Shown here: in pieces, positions 45,526 to 55,880 of the stretch | Layout of the letters: each line of letters starts with the position of its first letter | Position numbering within the stretch: the stretch's first letter is position 1 | DNA from: CAZGYE01 sp964530165 | GTDB lineage: Bacteria > Planctomycetota > Planctomycetia > Planctomycetales > Planctomycetaceae | Direction: 5' to 3' | NCBI GenBank assembly: GCA_964530165.1 | Contig: CAZGYE010000002.1 | Location: forward strand, 1-64,000 | DNA length: 64,000 nt | The notes under the pieces: model-generated | Told to the model about the DNA's origin: nothing | The model's database searches: none | What the model saw: only the letters and a program-made list of their open reading frames with translations | Translations under genes and position numbers: made by a program

Positions 45526-47265
45526 ATGGGTTTGACGTCTGCGCTGAATACGTCGTTGAACGGTTTGGGTCTGAACGAAACGGCCATCGACGTACTAGGA
45601 AACAACATCTCGAACGCGAGCACGAACGGCTTCAAAGCCTCGAGCGTGCTGTTCACGACACAGTTGTCGCGAACCATGAGCGTCGGGTCGGCGCCCAGCG
45701 GGGACAACGCCGGCTCGAACCCTCGTCAGATTGGTCTGGGGGCCACGACCGCGGCGATCACCAAGGATTTCACTCAAGGCGGGATCACCAACAGCACCAG
45801 TCCGTCCGATCTGGCCATTCAGGGGGACGGTTTCTTCGTCTTGGAGGGCGCTGAGGGCCGATCGTACAGCCGGGCCGGCAATTTCGCCCTCAACAGCGAG
45901 AACCTGCTGGTCAACGCCACGGGGTTGAACGTCCAGGGTTATGGCGTCAACGACAACTTCGAATTGCAGACGGAGACGCCGATCGACATCGAGATTCGTG
46001 TGGGTCTGGACAAAGTGGCCCAGGAGACGAGCAACGCCGCGCTGACCGGTTCGATGCGCACGTCGGCCAGTGCCGAGACCGGTACGCAGGGGGCCGTGCT
46101 GGAGACCGTGGCGCTGACCGACACGGCTTCGGGCGATCCCGCGACTGATCCGGTCGATGCCGCCACGCTGCTCACGTCCGTCTACCGCAGTGGTGCGGCC
46201 ACGGCCCTGTTTGCGGTGGACGACGTCATCGCGTTCACGGCGACCAAGGGGGAACGGAAGCTAGAAGAGCAATCGCTGACGGTCGGGGCGGGCACCACGC
46301 TGGGCGACTTGATGACGCTCTTCGACGAAACCATCGGAATCCAAGACAATACGGACGGCGACCTGACCATTCCGGACGACGGCGTAGCGGGCGTCCAGCC
46401 GGGGGTCCGCGTCGACGGCGCGGCCGCCGGATCGATTCGGATTGTCGGGAATGCCGGTACGGTCAACGACCTTTCCATCAATTTGGGCGACATCAGGCTG
46501 AATGGCGCCGACTTGGACCTGGCATTCCACAAGATTCAGGAAGCAAACGGGGAAAGCGCCCTGGTCGACTTTGCAGTCTTCGACTCGTTGGGACAGCAGG
46601 TCGACGTGAAAGTGACCATGTCGCTGGAATCGCGGAACGCCTCGACCACCACGTACCGCTATTTTGTCGAGAGCGTCGATGACAGCGACGCGGACATTGC
46701 GATTACCAACGGCACGCTGATCTTTGACAGCGAGGGCAAAGTGGTGGATGACAACACGGGCAACGGGACGGCCAGTGTGACCATCCAACGCGCCAACACC
46801 GCGGCATCCACCTTGCAGTTCACAATGGACCTGGCGAGCGTCAACGGCATCGTGGCCAGTTCGGACACCAGCACCCTGCTGCTGGCTTTGCAGGACGGAT
46901 CGGCGCCGGGAACGCTGACGAGTTTCGTGATCGACGAGTCGGGCATCATCAACGGCGTGTTCGACAACGGTATCATCCGCACATTAGGGCAGGTGGTGCT
47001 GGCACGCTTCCCGAATTCGCAGGGGTTGGTCGAAAACGGTCAAGGGACCTACCAGGAAGGCGTCAGCTCCGGTCCGGCCCAGGTTGTCACGCCGGGCACG
47101 TCCGGTGCGGGGACGATTCGCTCCGGAGCGGTCGAGCTGTCCAACACCGACATCGGTCGAAACCTGGTCGAGTTGATCATCGCCTCGACCAACTACCGAG
47201 GCAACGCGCGGGTCATCAGCTCGGTGCAGAAGTTGGTTGACGAGTTGCTCGTGTTGGGGCGTTAA
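45526..47265 (+). CDS. flgE: Flagellar hook protein FlgE
   Basis: FlgE builds the hook. The start at 45526 gives MGLTSALNTSLNGLGLNETA and IDVLGNNISNASTNGFK, the D0/rod signature, with a run of G six bases upstream as ribosome site. The 579-aa product is longer than enteric FlgE because of extended outer domains. The C-terminus (LSNTDIGRNLVELIIASTNY, ISSVQKLVDELLVLGR) is the matching D0 helix. flbD starts one base after the stop, so the two are translationally linked. Confidence 0.95.
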   Translation: MGLTSALNTSLNGLGLNETAIDVLGNNISNASTNGFKASSVLFTTQLSRTMSVGSAPSGDNAGSNPRQIGLGATTAAITKDFTQGGITNSTSPSDLAIQGDGFFVLEGAEGRSYSRAGNFALNSENLLVNATGLNVQGYGVNDNFELQTETPIDIEIRVGLDKVAQETSNAALTGSMRTSASAETGTQGAVLETVALTDTASGDPATDPVDAATLLTSVYRSGAATALFAVDDVIAFTATKGERKLEEQSLTVGAGTTLGDLMTLFDETIGIQDNTDGDLTIPDDGVAGVQPGVRVDGAAAGSIRIVGNAGTVNDLSINLGDIRLNGADLDLAFHKIQEANGESALVDFAVFDSLGQQVDVKVTMSLESRNASTTTYRYFVESVDDSDADIAITNGTLIFDSEGKVVDDNTGNGTASVTIQRANTAASTLQFTMDLASVNGIVASSDTSTLLLALQDGSAPGTLTSFVIDESGIINGVFDNGIIRTLGQVVLARFPNSQGLVENGQGTYQEGVSSGPAQVVTPGTSGAGTIRSGAVELSNTDIGRNLVELIIASTNYRGNARVISSVQKLVDELLVLGR

Positions 47266-47266
47266 G

Positions 47267-47464
47267 ATGATTCGACTCACCAAGCTGAATGGTCAGGAAT
47301 TCGTCGTCAATGCCGAGCTGATTCGCTTTGTCGAGAGCCGTCCCGACACCTACGTCATGCTGACCACCGACGATCGGTTCATCGTTCGCGAAACGGTGGA
47401 AGAAGTGGTGAAGCGGAGCCTCGCCTACTCGCGCGCGGTCCGCGCGGTGCCGGGTCTGGGGTAA
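47267..47464 (+). CDS. flbD: Flagellar FlbD family protein
   Basis: The 65-aa product MIRLTKLNGQEFVVNAELIR with TTDDRFIVRETVEEVVKR matches the small FlbD family found between hook and motor genes in many bacteria. These proteins have a small beta fold and unknown biochemical role, possibly motor or export assembly. It starts one base after the flgE stop and ends 5 bases before motA. Confidence 0.93.
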   Translation: MIRLTKLNGQEFVVNAELIRFVESRPDTYVMLTTDDRFIVRETVEEVVKRSLAYSRAVRAVPGLG

Positions 47465-47469
47465 GCGGG

Positions 47470-48234
<765 letters not shown>

Positions 48235-48239
48235 TCAAG

Positions 48240-48435
48240 TAAAAAGTGAAAAGGGAAGACAAGGCACAAAGGCACAGAGGTACAAAGGTCGGAGAACATT
48301 CGCCACACTCCCTTTGCCCCTTTGTCCCTTTGCCCCTCTGTCTTACTTGTGCCTTTGTGCCTTCTCTTCCCTTTGTGCCTCTGTGCCTCTGCACCTTTGC
48401 CTTGTCTTCCCTTTTTCCTTTTGCCTTGTCTGGCG
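48240..48435. repeat. Octad hairpin repeat between motA and motB
   Basis: The purine arm has steps such as CAAAGGCA CAGAGGTA CAAAGGTC (48268-48291), and the pyrimidine arm has steps such as CCTTTGTG and CCTCTGTG with period eight. The outer stem pairs AAGGGAAGACAAGGCA (48251-48266) with TGCCTTGTCTTCCCTT (48398-48413) perfectly. The pyrimidine arm is the longer one. Confidence 0.9.
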
Positions 48436-48442
48436 GTGCCCA

Positions 48443-49213
48443 ATGGCCAAGAAGCCGAAGAAGCCGAAAGAAGAAGAGGCCCCGGGCGTCCCCGAGTGGG
48501 TGGTGACCTATGGCGACATGATGTCGCTGTTGCTGACGTTTTTCATCATGCTCGTCTCGATGAGCGAATTGAAAGAAGATGGTGAGATGAGGGCGATGAT
48601 GGACGCCATCAAACAAGGATTCGGCATCAGCCCCAGTGCGATCGGCGCCCCGGGCCGTTCGCTCTCGTCGAACAGCATTCTGAACAAGTTGTCATCCCCG
48701 CGAAGCCGTTCCGAAGGCGGTATGAAGCGGGCCAGCCGAAAGTCCCAGGGACTCGCCGGCGCTCACCGGACTGTCAGGCGGATCAATCACGGCACGGTGG
48801 TCACGTTGGGCGGAGCGACTCTGTTCAAACGTTTCGACGCGACATTGACCGATGAGCTGAAAGCCAATCTGGACCTCATCGTCAAAGTGGTTGCGAAGAA
48901 ACCGAATCGTCTGGTGGTGCGCGGTCATGCCTCTCCAGAGCCGCTGCCGGCGGATACGCCGTTCTTGACGGTCTTGGACCGAAAAGCGATCGACCAGATG
49001 GACCTCTCGTATGCGCGGGCGCATGCGACGGCCGAATACCTGATCGAGCGGGGAATCGACCGCAAAAGGCTGCTGGTGAGCGCTGCCGGTGACAGCGCAC
49101 CGCGCAAGATCACTCGGCGCAAGGAATTGCAGAAACTGAATGATCGGGTTGACGTGTTCCTGATAGATTCCTATATAACGCCTTCCGAGTGCGGAGTGCG
49201 GAGTGCGGAGTGA
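48443..49213 (+). CDS. motB: Flagellar stator protein MotB
   Basis: MotB anchors the stator to peptidoglycan and carries the proton-binding Asp. The 256-aa product starts at the ATG at 48443. The TM helix begins VVTYGDMMSLLLTFFIMLVS with the critical Asp at residue 25. The OmpA-like peptidoglycan domain follows: RLVVRGHASPEPL, LSYARAHATAEYLIERGIDR, and NDRVDVFL. The last residues (SECGVRSAE) and the stop are read from a GAGTGCG heptad repeat, so the native C-terminus was probably replaced. This should be harmless because it lies beyond the OmpA domain. Confidence 0.95.
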   Translation: MAKKPKKPKEEEAPGVPEWVVTYGDMMSLLLTFFIMLVSMSELKEDGEMRAMMDAIKQGFGISPSAIGAPGRSLSSNSILNKLSSPRSRSEGGMKRASRKSQGLAGAHRTVRRINHGTVVTLGGATLFKRFDATLTDELKANLDLIVKVVAKKPNRLVVRGHASPEPLPADTPFLTVLDRKAIDQMDLSYARAHATAEYLIERGIDRKRLLVSAAGDSAPRKITRRKELQKLNDRVDVFLIDSYITPSECGVRSAE

Positions 49214-49266
49214 TGAGTCTCACATGCTGTATTCCGAATTCCGCATTCCGAGTTCCGCATTCCGCA
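49185..49266. repeat. Heptad hairpin repeat between motB and fliL
   Basis: The left arm has GAGTGCG four times with small changes (49188-49218). The right arm has ATTCCGA ATTCCGC ATTCCGA GTTCCGC ATTCCGC (49230-49264). The left arm overlaps the motB stop. Confidence 0.9.
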
Positions 49267-49276
49267 GGATGGTTCT

Positions 49277-49843
49277 ATGTCCACAGATGTGGTGGAGGAA
49301 ATCGCCGACGACTCGGGAAGTGAGGCCGCAGAGCCGGTTTTGAGTCGAAGATTCGACTTCCGCAGTAAGAAATTCAAGATCGTCGTCTTGCTGCTGGTGG
49401 TGATGACTGTCGAGGCGACCGCCATCTACCTGCTGGTTCCTCAGCCTGCGCTCAGCCACGGCAAATTCGGAACCGACGGGGATCCGGGTCAAACGCCCGA
49501 TCCTGAGGGGGATCCCAACCTGGCCACAGAGGAAGTCTTCGTCGACACGTTTAACTGCGCGAACGGCCGGGCGTCGACCGGCATCATTCACGTCACGTTC
49601 GATCTGGCCGTCACCGTCGCGGCGGGGCAAGCTGCCAAGTTCGATCAGGCTGCCAACGTAACGCACAAGTATCTCGTGCGGCAAGCCATTGTGAAAGTGG
49701 CCCGTAGTTCCAATCTCGATGACCTCAACGATCCGAATCTGAGCACCATGAAACGGCTGATCCGTGAGGAAGTCAATAAGGTTTTGCGAAAAAGCTACAT
49801 TATCGAAGTCGTCATCAGCGACTTCAAAACGATGGAACAATAG
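49277..49843 (+). CDS. fliL: FliL-like flagellar membrane protein
   Basis: FliL sits beside the stator and tunes motor torque. The 188-aa product has a charged N-terminus, one TM helix at about residues 37-55 ([20 protein letters not shown]) and a periplasmic domain ending [20 protein letters not shown], which matches the FliL C-terminal pattern where a short strand follows VLxxGxIxxVxFxxF. It is divergent from enteric FliL and longer. Position between motB and fliN supports the call. Confidence 0.8.
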   Translation: MSTDVVEEIADDSGSEAAEPVLSRRFDFRSKKFKIVVLLLVVMTVEATAIYLLVPQPALSHGKFGTDGDPGQTPDPEGDPNLATEEVFVDTFNCANGRASTGIIHVTFDLAVTVAAGQAAKFDQAANVTHKYLVRQAIVKVARSSNLDDLNDPNLSTMKRLIREEVNKVLRKSYIIEVVISDFKTMEQ

Positions 49844-49854
49844 CGAGTTGGTAC

Positions 49855-50415
49855 GTGCCTGGCGAGAACGACGATCTCCTCAATCCCGACGAAATCGAAG
49901 CGCTGCTGAACTCAGCCGGCGCCGGAACCTCTCCGGCCGCTGGTGGTTCGGCCGAACTGCTCAAGCACCGCGATGGCGGCCAGATGCCGGGGACGACGCC
50001 GAAGCCATCGCCGGCAAGCGCTGCGGAACGGTTGCTCAATCAGGCCGAAGCCGACCTGGCTGCCGCCGTCGCGCCGGAAATGAGCTCGCCGCGCGGCATT
50101 CCACCGGAGCTGGGAACACCCGCTGCATTTGGATTCCAGGAATTCGGCAACCGGCCGGCCGAGGAGGGAACCCAGACCCGTCTGAGCGCACTCGAGGATG
50201 TCGAGCTTGATCTCCACATCGAACTGGGCCGCACCGAGCTGCTGATTGAGGAAGTGGTCAAGTTAGAGGAAGGTTCGGTCGTCCCGCTCGATAAACTGGC
50301 CGGCGATCCGGTCGACATTCTCGTCAACGGTCGTCTGATCGCTCGGGGCGAAGTTTTGGTCTTGAACGATAATTTCTGCGTGCGCGTGGCGGAAATTCTT
50401 ACTCCGGACTATTAG
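49855..50415 (+). CDS. fliN: Flagellar motor switch protein FliN
   Basis: FliN forms the lower switch C-ring. The 186-aa product starts at a GTG at 49855 ([19 protein letters not shown]), a CheY-binding-type motif usually seen at the N-terminus of FliM or FliY. A disordered Ala/Pro linker leads to the C-terminal SpoA fold: [54 protein letters not shown]. No fliM is found in the window; here fliN follows fliL directly. The longer N-terminus could take over CheY binding. The stop is followed two bases later by fliO. Confidence 0.92.
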   Translation: MPGENDDLLNPDEIEALLNSAGAGTSPAAGGSAELLKHRDGGQMPGTTPKPSPASAAERLLNQAEADLAAAVAPEMSSPRGIPPELGTPAAFGFQEFGNRPAEEGTQTRLSALEDVELDLHIELGRTELLIEEVVKLEEGSVVPLDKLAGDPVDILVNGRLIARGEVLVLNDNFCVRVAEILTPDY

Positions 50416-50417
50416 GG

Positions 50418-51195
50418 ATGAACCGTCCGAATTCGATTCGGCTGCTGAATGCCGGCATGTGGGTGTTGATGCTGCCCTTGGGTGTCCAGGCCCAGCCGCA
50501 GGTGACGAATGCACGTCAACCGGGTCACGTTTCGCGTCTGCCCGATACGCGGCAACCCACACACGACTTTCGCTTCGAGGGACCGCAACAGCAGGCAGTG
50601 CAGAGCCTCGACGGCGATCTTCTACGAATTACCAAACCAAGCCGCACGATCACTCCGCCCGATGATCCGGAAAAAAAGAAGACGCGAAGTACCGGCTCGT
50701 TCGGGACTACGCTGGTCGCCTTGTCGTTCGTCGTTGGATTGATTCTGGTTGCCGCAAAGCTCTGGTCGAAACACGGACCCCTCGTCAACTCGGGGTTGCC
50801 GCCGGAAGCGTTTGAAGTGCTCGGGCTTCGGCGCCTGGATCAGCGTCAGACCGTTTATCTGGCGCGGCTGGGCTCGCGTATTCTCGTTTTGGGCTCATCG
50901 ACCGACGGACTGCGGACGCTCTGCGAGATCACCGACCCGATCGAGGTTGATTTTCTGGCCGGCGCTTGCCGTCGAGGTGACGGCAATGCAACTGCGGCAC
51001 AAGCGTTTCGTGCACTGTTCAAGAAGCAAGTCTCGACCGCAGGGGCCAGCAATCGGTGCGAGAGCTTGCCGAATGCGTCGTCACTGGGGGGGGCGTCCTT
51101 GACCGCGCGATCGCGCCGCGAAGCACCAACGGCGCTCGAAACGCCAACGGTGCCCGAAAGGGCATCCCCGCCCGAAACGCGTTTGGAGAAGATGC

Positions 51196-51203
<8 letters not shown>
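50418..51203 (+). CDS. fliO: Flagellar export protein FliO
   Basis: FliO helps assemble the FliP ring in the inner membrane. The 261-aa product has an N-terminal hydrophobic signal ([13 protein letters not shown]), a periplasmic region, one TM at about residues 96-112 ([20 protein letters not shown]) and the FliO domain: [33 protein letters not shown]. The C-terminal tail is low complexity. The overlap with fliP is 8 bases. Confidence 0.88.
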
Positions 51204-52249
<1,046 letters not shown>

Positions 52250-52254
<5 letters not shown>

Positions 52255-52314
52255 GAGTCGCGAGTTGAGAGGTCTCCCTTCTGAATCCACAACTCTCAAC
52301 ACTCTACTCTCAAC
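52250..52314. repeat. Heptad hairpin repeat between fliP and fliQ
   Basis: The left arm is GTTGAGAG TCGCGAG TTGAGAG and the right arm is CTCAACA CTCTACT CTCAAC. The fliP stop is inside the left arm. The element is followed by ATTAAAGGAG, which acts as the fliQ ribosome site; the same ATTAAA junction follows the next element. Confidence 0.85.
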
Positions 52315-52332
52315 TATTAAAGGAGTTCGTCG

Positions 52333-52599
52333 GTGACCATCGATCAAGCCGTGGAGCTGAGCCGCGCTGCCGTTTTGTTGACATTGATGATCGGGGCGCC
52401 GGTGCTCGCGATCGCGGTCGTCGTCGGTTTGCTGATCAGCATTCTGCAGGCGGTCACGCAGGTTCAGGACCAGACCATCAGCTTCGTGCCGAAAATCGTC
52501 GCGATGCTGGTCACCTTGGCGTACATCCTGCCCTGGGTGATCAATCGCATGATCGCCTACTCGACCGATCTCATCCACAACATCCCCTCGACGTTTTAG
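52333..52599 (+). CDS. fliQ: Flagellar export gate protein FliQ
   Basis: FliQ wraps the FliP/FliR gate core. The 88-aa product has two TM helices: about residues 13-36 and 53-75. The family pattern is visible in MIGAPVLAIAVVVGLLISIL, QAVTQVQDQTISFVPKI. It starts at a GTG at 52333, with AGGAG nine bases upstream. Confidence 0.96.
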   Translation: MTIDQAVELSRAAVLLTLMIGAPVLAIAVVVGLLISILQAVTQVQDQTISFVPKIVAMLVTLAYILPWVINRMIAYSTDLIHNIPSTF

Positions 52600-52608
52600 A
52601 GTGAAGTA

Positions 52609-52674
52609 AGGGTTGAGGGTTGAGGGTTGAAAGTCCCATTCTGATCCCTGAACCCTCAACCCTCATCTCTCAAC
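52609..52674. repeat. Heptad hairpin repeat between fliQ and fliR
   Basis: The left arm is AGGGTTG three times (52609-52629) and the right arm is AACCCTC AACCCTC ATCTCTC AAC. As after fliP, ATTAAAAGGG follows and serves as the ribosome site of the next gene. Confidence 0.9.
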
Positions 52675-52696
52675 TATTAAAAGGGACTTTTCGACT

Positions 52697-53668
52697 TTGG
52701 GACCTTTCGACCCTTTGGCCGACGTCACCGTGCGGCAATTGCTCGAGTTGGGCATGCGGCATTTCTATGCTTTCACGCTGGTTCTGGTGCGGATGAGCGG
52801 TCTGATGATCATCGGCCCCATGTTCGGACAGCCGCTGGTTCCACCCAACATCCGTATTTTGCTGGTGCTGGTGATGGCGCTGCTGATCACGCCGACGCTC
52901 TCGACACAATCCGACGTCGGATTCCAGCGACTGGACGTCAATCAAGATGGCCGGCTGACTCGTGACGAAGTGCCGCAGGCTCTTGAGGCCCGTTTCGACA
53001 ATCTGCTCAAACGGACCGGCAAGCAGAACGATGCGGCGCTCCAGGCCGACGAATTTGCCGTCCCGCTGGAGATCCCCTCGACCATCCTCGACTACGCCTG
53101 GGTGGCAATCGGCGAATTTGCGCTGGGATTCCTACTGGGGCTGGGCGTGCTGACGATTCTTTCCGGATTGCAGCTCGCGGGCGAGATGATCGATCAGCAA
53201 ACGGGACTGGCCTTGAGTGAGGTCTTTAGTCCGGGCTTCGAGATGTCCGCGTCGGTCAGCTCGCGGATGTTGTTTCTGTTGGGAGTCACGGTGTTCTTGG
53301 TTCTGGAACCGGTGGGCGGTCATCTCCTGATGATTTCCGCGCTGGTCGAGACGTTTCAAACGCTTCCGGTCGGCGAAGCCTTCGTGGCGACGTCCGCCGT
53401 CGACTTTGCTCTCTCGCTGGTGCACCAATCACTTGTTGTGGCCGTCGGCATCGTCGCGCCCATGCTGGCCACAATGTCGCTGGTGGCGCTGACCATGGGG
53501 TATCTCGGCCGCTCGGTGCCGCAAGTCAACGTGCTGGTGATCGGCTTCGCAATCCGGGCGATGGTGAACCTTCTCATCCTGTCGCTGATGGTCTCCGGCG
53601 CCGCCAAGGCCGTGGTCGACGTCCTTCCGGCAACCATCGACCGGATGCGATTCCTGCTGTCAGGGTGA
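52697..53668 (+). CDS. fliR: Flagellar export gate protein FliR with EF-hand insertion
   Basis: FliR completes the FliPQR gate. The 323-aa product is about 60 residues longer than typical. It starts at a TTG at 52697 with AAGGGA upstream. TM1 (FYAFTLVLVRMSGLMIIGPM) and TM2 (ILLVLVMALLITP) are standard, as are GEMIDQQTGLALSEVFSPGF and the C-terminal VNVLVIGFAIRAMVNLLILS. Between TM2 and TM3, in the loop expected to face the periplasm, lies DVNQDGRLTRDE (residues 80-91), a canonical calcium-binding EF-hand loop, followed by a degenerate second one (NDAALQADEF). Calcium binding by the gate is an inference. Confidence 0.94.
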   Translation: MGPFDPLADVTVRQLLELGMRHFYAFTLVLVRMSGLMIIGPMFGQPLVPPNIRILLVLVMALLITPTLSTQSDVGFQRLDVNQDGRLTRDEVPQALEARFDNLLKRTGKQNDAALQADEFAVPLEIPSTILDYAWVAIGEFALGFLLGLGVLTILSGLQLAGEMIDQQTGLALSEVFSPGFEMSASVSSRMLFLLGVTVFLVLEPVGGHLLMISALVETFQTLPVGEAFVATSAVDFALSLVHQSLVVAVGIVAPMLATMSLVALTMGYLGRSVPQVNVLVIGFAIRAMVNLLILSLMVSGAAKAVVDVLPATIDRMRFLLSG

Positions 53669-53688
53669 AAATTGAACCTGGTTACAGA

Positions 53689-53813
53689 GAAAAAGAAAGG
53701 GGGACAAGGAGAGACTTGGGGATGAGGAGATTCAAATGAGACACAACAAAAGCCAAACAGCCGCAAAGTCTTGTATCCCCTTATCTCCAACCATCTCCTT
53801 TGTCCCCCTTTAT
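53689..53813. repeat. Octad hairpin repeat between fliR and flhB
   Basis: The purine arm has period eight (GGGGGACA AGGAGAGA CTTGGGGA TGAGGAGA, from 53699), and the pyrimidine arm answers with ATCCCCTT ATCTCCAA CCATCTCC TTTGTCCC. The stem is imperfect in its middle. Confidence 0.8.
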
Positions 53814-53824
53814 TTTGAGTTTTG

Positions 53825-54904
53825 ATGCCCGGCGACGAATTCGGAGACAAAACAGAGCAGCCAACCGATCGCCGGCGCAGCGAAGCGCGGGAAAAGGGGA
53901 ACGTCGCGCGCAGCGTCGACCTGACCTCTGCCGGCGTCATGCTGGCTACGGCGGCGACGCTTTTTCTCCTGGGTGGCGGACTGACCCGGTCGATGGCCGA
54001 GCTGTTAGGCGCTTACCTGCGCGGACCGGGATGGCTGAGAATCGATCGGGGTCTGGTCCTCAAGCAGGCAGTCGGCGTCTTTGAGTTCCTCGCCGCGAGC
54101 GTCCTGCCGTTTATGCTGCTGATCACGATCGCGGCACTGTTTTTCAATGTGGTGCAGGTGGGATTCCTGATGACTCCGGAAGTTCTGCAGCCGAAGCTCT
54201 CGCGCCTGAATCCGCTGGAAGGCGCCAAGCGAATCCTCTCGGTGCGGGGGCTGGTGAAACTGGCGGTCAGTCTGGGGAAGCTTGCCGTGCTGGTCGCAAT
54301 TTCGGTTTGGTGGATCACGTCGCAATTGCCGCATTTTCTAGAGCTGGGCGGTGCCGAGCCGTCGCAGGTCATGGTTGCAATCGGCTCGTCGCTCGTCAAG
54401 CTGGCCTTCTTGCTCTCGCTGGCGCTGTTGGTGCTGGGCCTGCTCGATTTCGCATTTCAGAAATGGAAATACGAGCAAGACCTGCGGATGACGAAACAGG
54501 AAATCCGCGATGAGATGAAGAACATGGAAGGCGATCCGCTGATTCGGCAGCGCCGCCGAGACGCACACCGCAAGCTGGCTCTGGCGCGCGAGTTACAGCA
54601 AGTTCAAAATGCCGACGTCGTCATCACCAACCCGACCGAGATCGCTGTGGCGGTTCAATACGATCCGGAGAAAATGCCCGCGCCGACGCTCGTTGCCAAA
54701 GGAAAGGGAGAAATTGCCGCCCGCATTCGGCGGATCGCCATCGAGCACGACATCCCCATCATCGAGCGCAAACCTCTGGCCCAGGCGCTTTACCGCGACG
54801 TCAAAGTGGGCCGCTCCGTCCCGATCGAGATGTACGAGGTGTTTGCCGAAATCATGGCCTACGTCTACCGGCTCTCCGGGAAAGCCGCACCAAACCTGAC
54901 GTGA
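53825..54904 (+). CDS. flhB: Flagellar export switch protein FlhB with NPTE site
   Basis: FlhB switches export from rod/hook to filament substrates. The 359-aa product has the start GDEFGDKTEQPTDRRRSEAR, four TM helices (about 34-50, 85-110, 145-165 and 188-208) and the cytoplasmic domain with VVITNPTEIAVAVQYDPEKM. The autocleavage site is normally NPTH; here it is NPTE with Asn269. The last part (IPIIERKPLAQALYRDVKVG and EVFAEIMAYVYRL) is standard. A Met one codon before an upstream TTG leaves the start clear. flhA is not in the window. Confidence 0.94.
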   Translation: MPGDEFGDKTEQPTDRRRSEAREKGNVARSVDLTSAGVMLATAATLFLLGGGLTRSMAELLGAYLRGPGWLRIDRGLVLKQAVGVFEFLAASVLPFMLLITIAALFFNVVQVGFLMTPEVLQPKLSRLNPLEGAKRILSVRGLVKLAVSLGKLAVLVAISVWWITSQLPHFLELGGAEPSQVMVAIGSSLVKLAFLLSLALLVLGLLDFAFQKWKYEQDLRMTKQEIRDEMKNMEGDPLIRQRRRDAHRKLALARELQQVQNADVVITNPTEIAVAVQYDPEKMPAPTLVAKGKGEIAARIRRIAIEHDIPIIERKPLAQALYRDVKVGRSVPIEMYEVFAEIMAYVYRLSGKAAPNLT

Positions 54905-55292
54905 CGTCGGCCTACAGCGCAAAGGGCATCTCGTTGAGGGTTGGAGGCGTTTTGCAGATTCCGCGTCGCAAAAGGCTGGACGCGGCTGTCTCGAATTTGC
55001 GTATTGGTCCCTTTGGGGCGCCTCGTCGCTTGAGCGCTGTCATGTCGATCGAACAGATCATGTTTACGGCGCACGCTCAGCCACGTCGGGATGTAACGAC
55101 CATGCAACTTCAGACGCCGACTGGTCGTAAATTGCGTAGGAACGCGCCTGTTCGTTTCAAAATCTGCCGTGCCGAATACCGATAAGATTCTCGCTAGCCG
55201 AACAGTCCCTACGCCACGCGCGGCCGTCATGACAGCATCCTGACGAAAGCGAAATTCCGGTCGTCCTACCATTTGCAGCGAGGCCGAGTGCC
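54905..55292. other. Spacer after flhB without supported gene
   Basis: A 94-codon open frame opens at a GTG overlapping the flhB stop (54901-55185). It has no recognisable domain, its codon use looks unlike the neighbours, and no homologue type comes to mind. A small coupled gene cannot be excluded. No hairpin repeat is visible here. Confidence 0.4.
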
Positions 55293-55835
55293 ATGAAGTT
55301 CAGAGGATTTTGGATCACCGTTTGTCTTTTCGGCTGTTTTTCGGGGTGTTATGGGATCCGGGACGGCATTGACGAATCCTCGCTTAAGCTTCGTAACACG
55401 ATGCGGGCGCACGGCGCCTGGTGGCGATCGAGATCGGCGTACGACGGCATCGAGTGCCGCGGCGACTTCGGGAGTGGCTTCCGTGATGGATATTACGACG
55501 TTCTCTCCGGCGGCAGCGGCCAAGCACCGACTCTTCCTCCCAGAAAGTACTGGGACGTCCGTCATCACAACGAGGAAGGTCATCTGAAAACGCTGGCATG
55601 GTTCAATGGTTTCGCCCACGGCGCACTGGCCGCCGAGCAGGAAGGCGCCGCCGAGTGGAATCAGATCGTCACCAACCAGACGTCTCGCAGCAACGGGAGG
55701 CCGGACGGATGGGTGGAAGAGGAAGTCCTCGGCGGCGGCGCGATGGGAGGAAGCGTCGGCCAGTCGGGAAGTGGTTCGGTAGCCCCGCCGCCGGCGCCGG
55801 AGGCGCCGCTTGTTCCGGCGCCGCAGGGCCAGTAG
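55293..55835 (+). CDS. Small secreted lipoprotein of unknown function
   Basis: The 180-aa product has an N-terminal signal with a lipobox-like FSGC at residues 16-19 (LFGCFSGCYGIRDG). The mature part has WWRSRSAYDGIECRGDFGSG, FRDGYYDVLSGG and YWDVRHHNEEGHLKTLAWFN, then a Pro/Gly/Ala-rich tail. I do not recognise a family, though the FxxGFxxGYxDV and WFNGFAHGALAAEQ patterns remind me of small planctomycetal envelope proteins. It lies just before the polysaccharide-export gene on the same strand, suggesting a shared envelope role. Confidence 0.75.
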   Translation: MKFRGFWITVCLFGCFSGCYGIRDGIDESSLKLRNTMRAHGAWWRSRSAYDGIECRGDFGSGFRDGYYDVLSGGSGQAPTLPPRKYWDVRHHNEEGHLKTLAWFNGFAHGALAAEQEGAAEWNQIVTNQTSRSNGRPDGWVEEEVLGGGAMGGSVGQSGSGSVAPPPAPEAPLVPAPQGQ

Positions 55836-55880
55836 TTGCCAGAAGAGTGTTCCAACCTGCGCGACAGGAGTCGACTGAAA

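Noticed and set aside
54901..55185. A 94-codon frame coupled to the flhB stop
   Set aside because: No recognisable domain and no conservation evidence from one sequence; kept only as a remark in the spacer entry.
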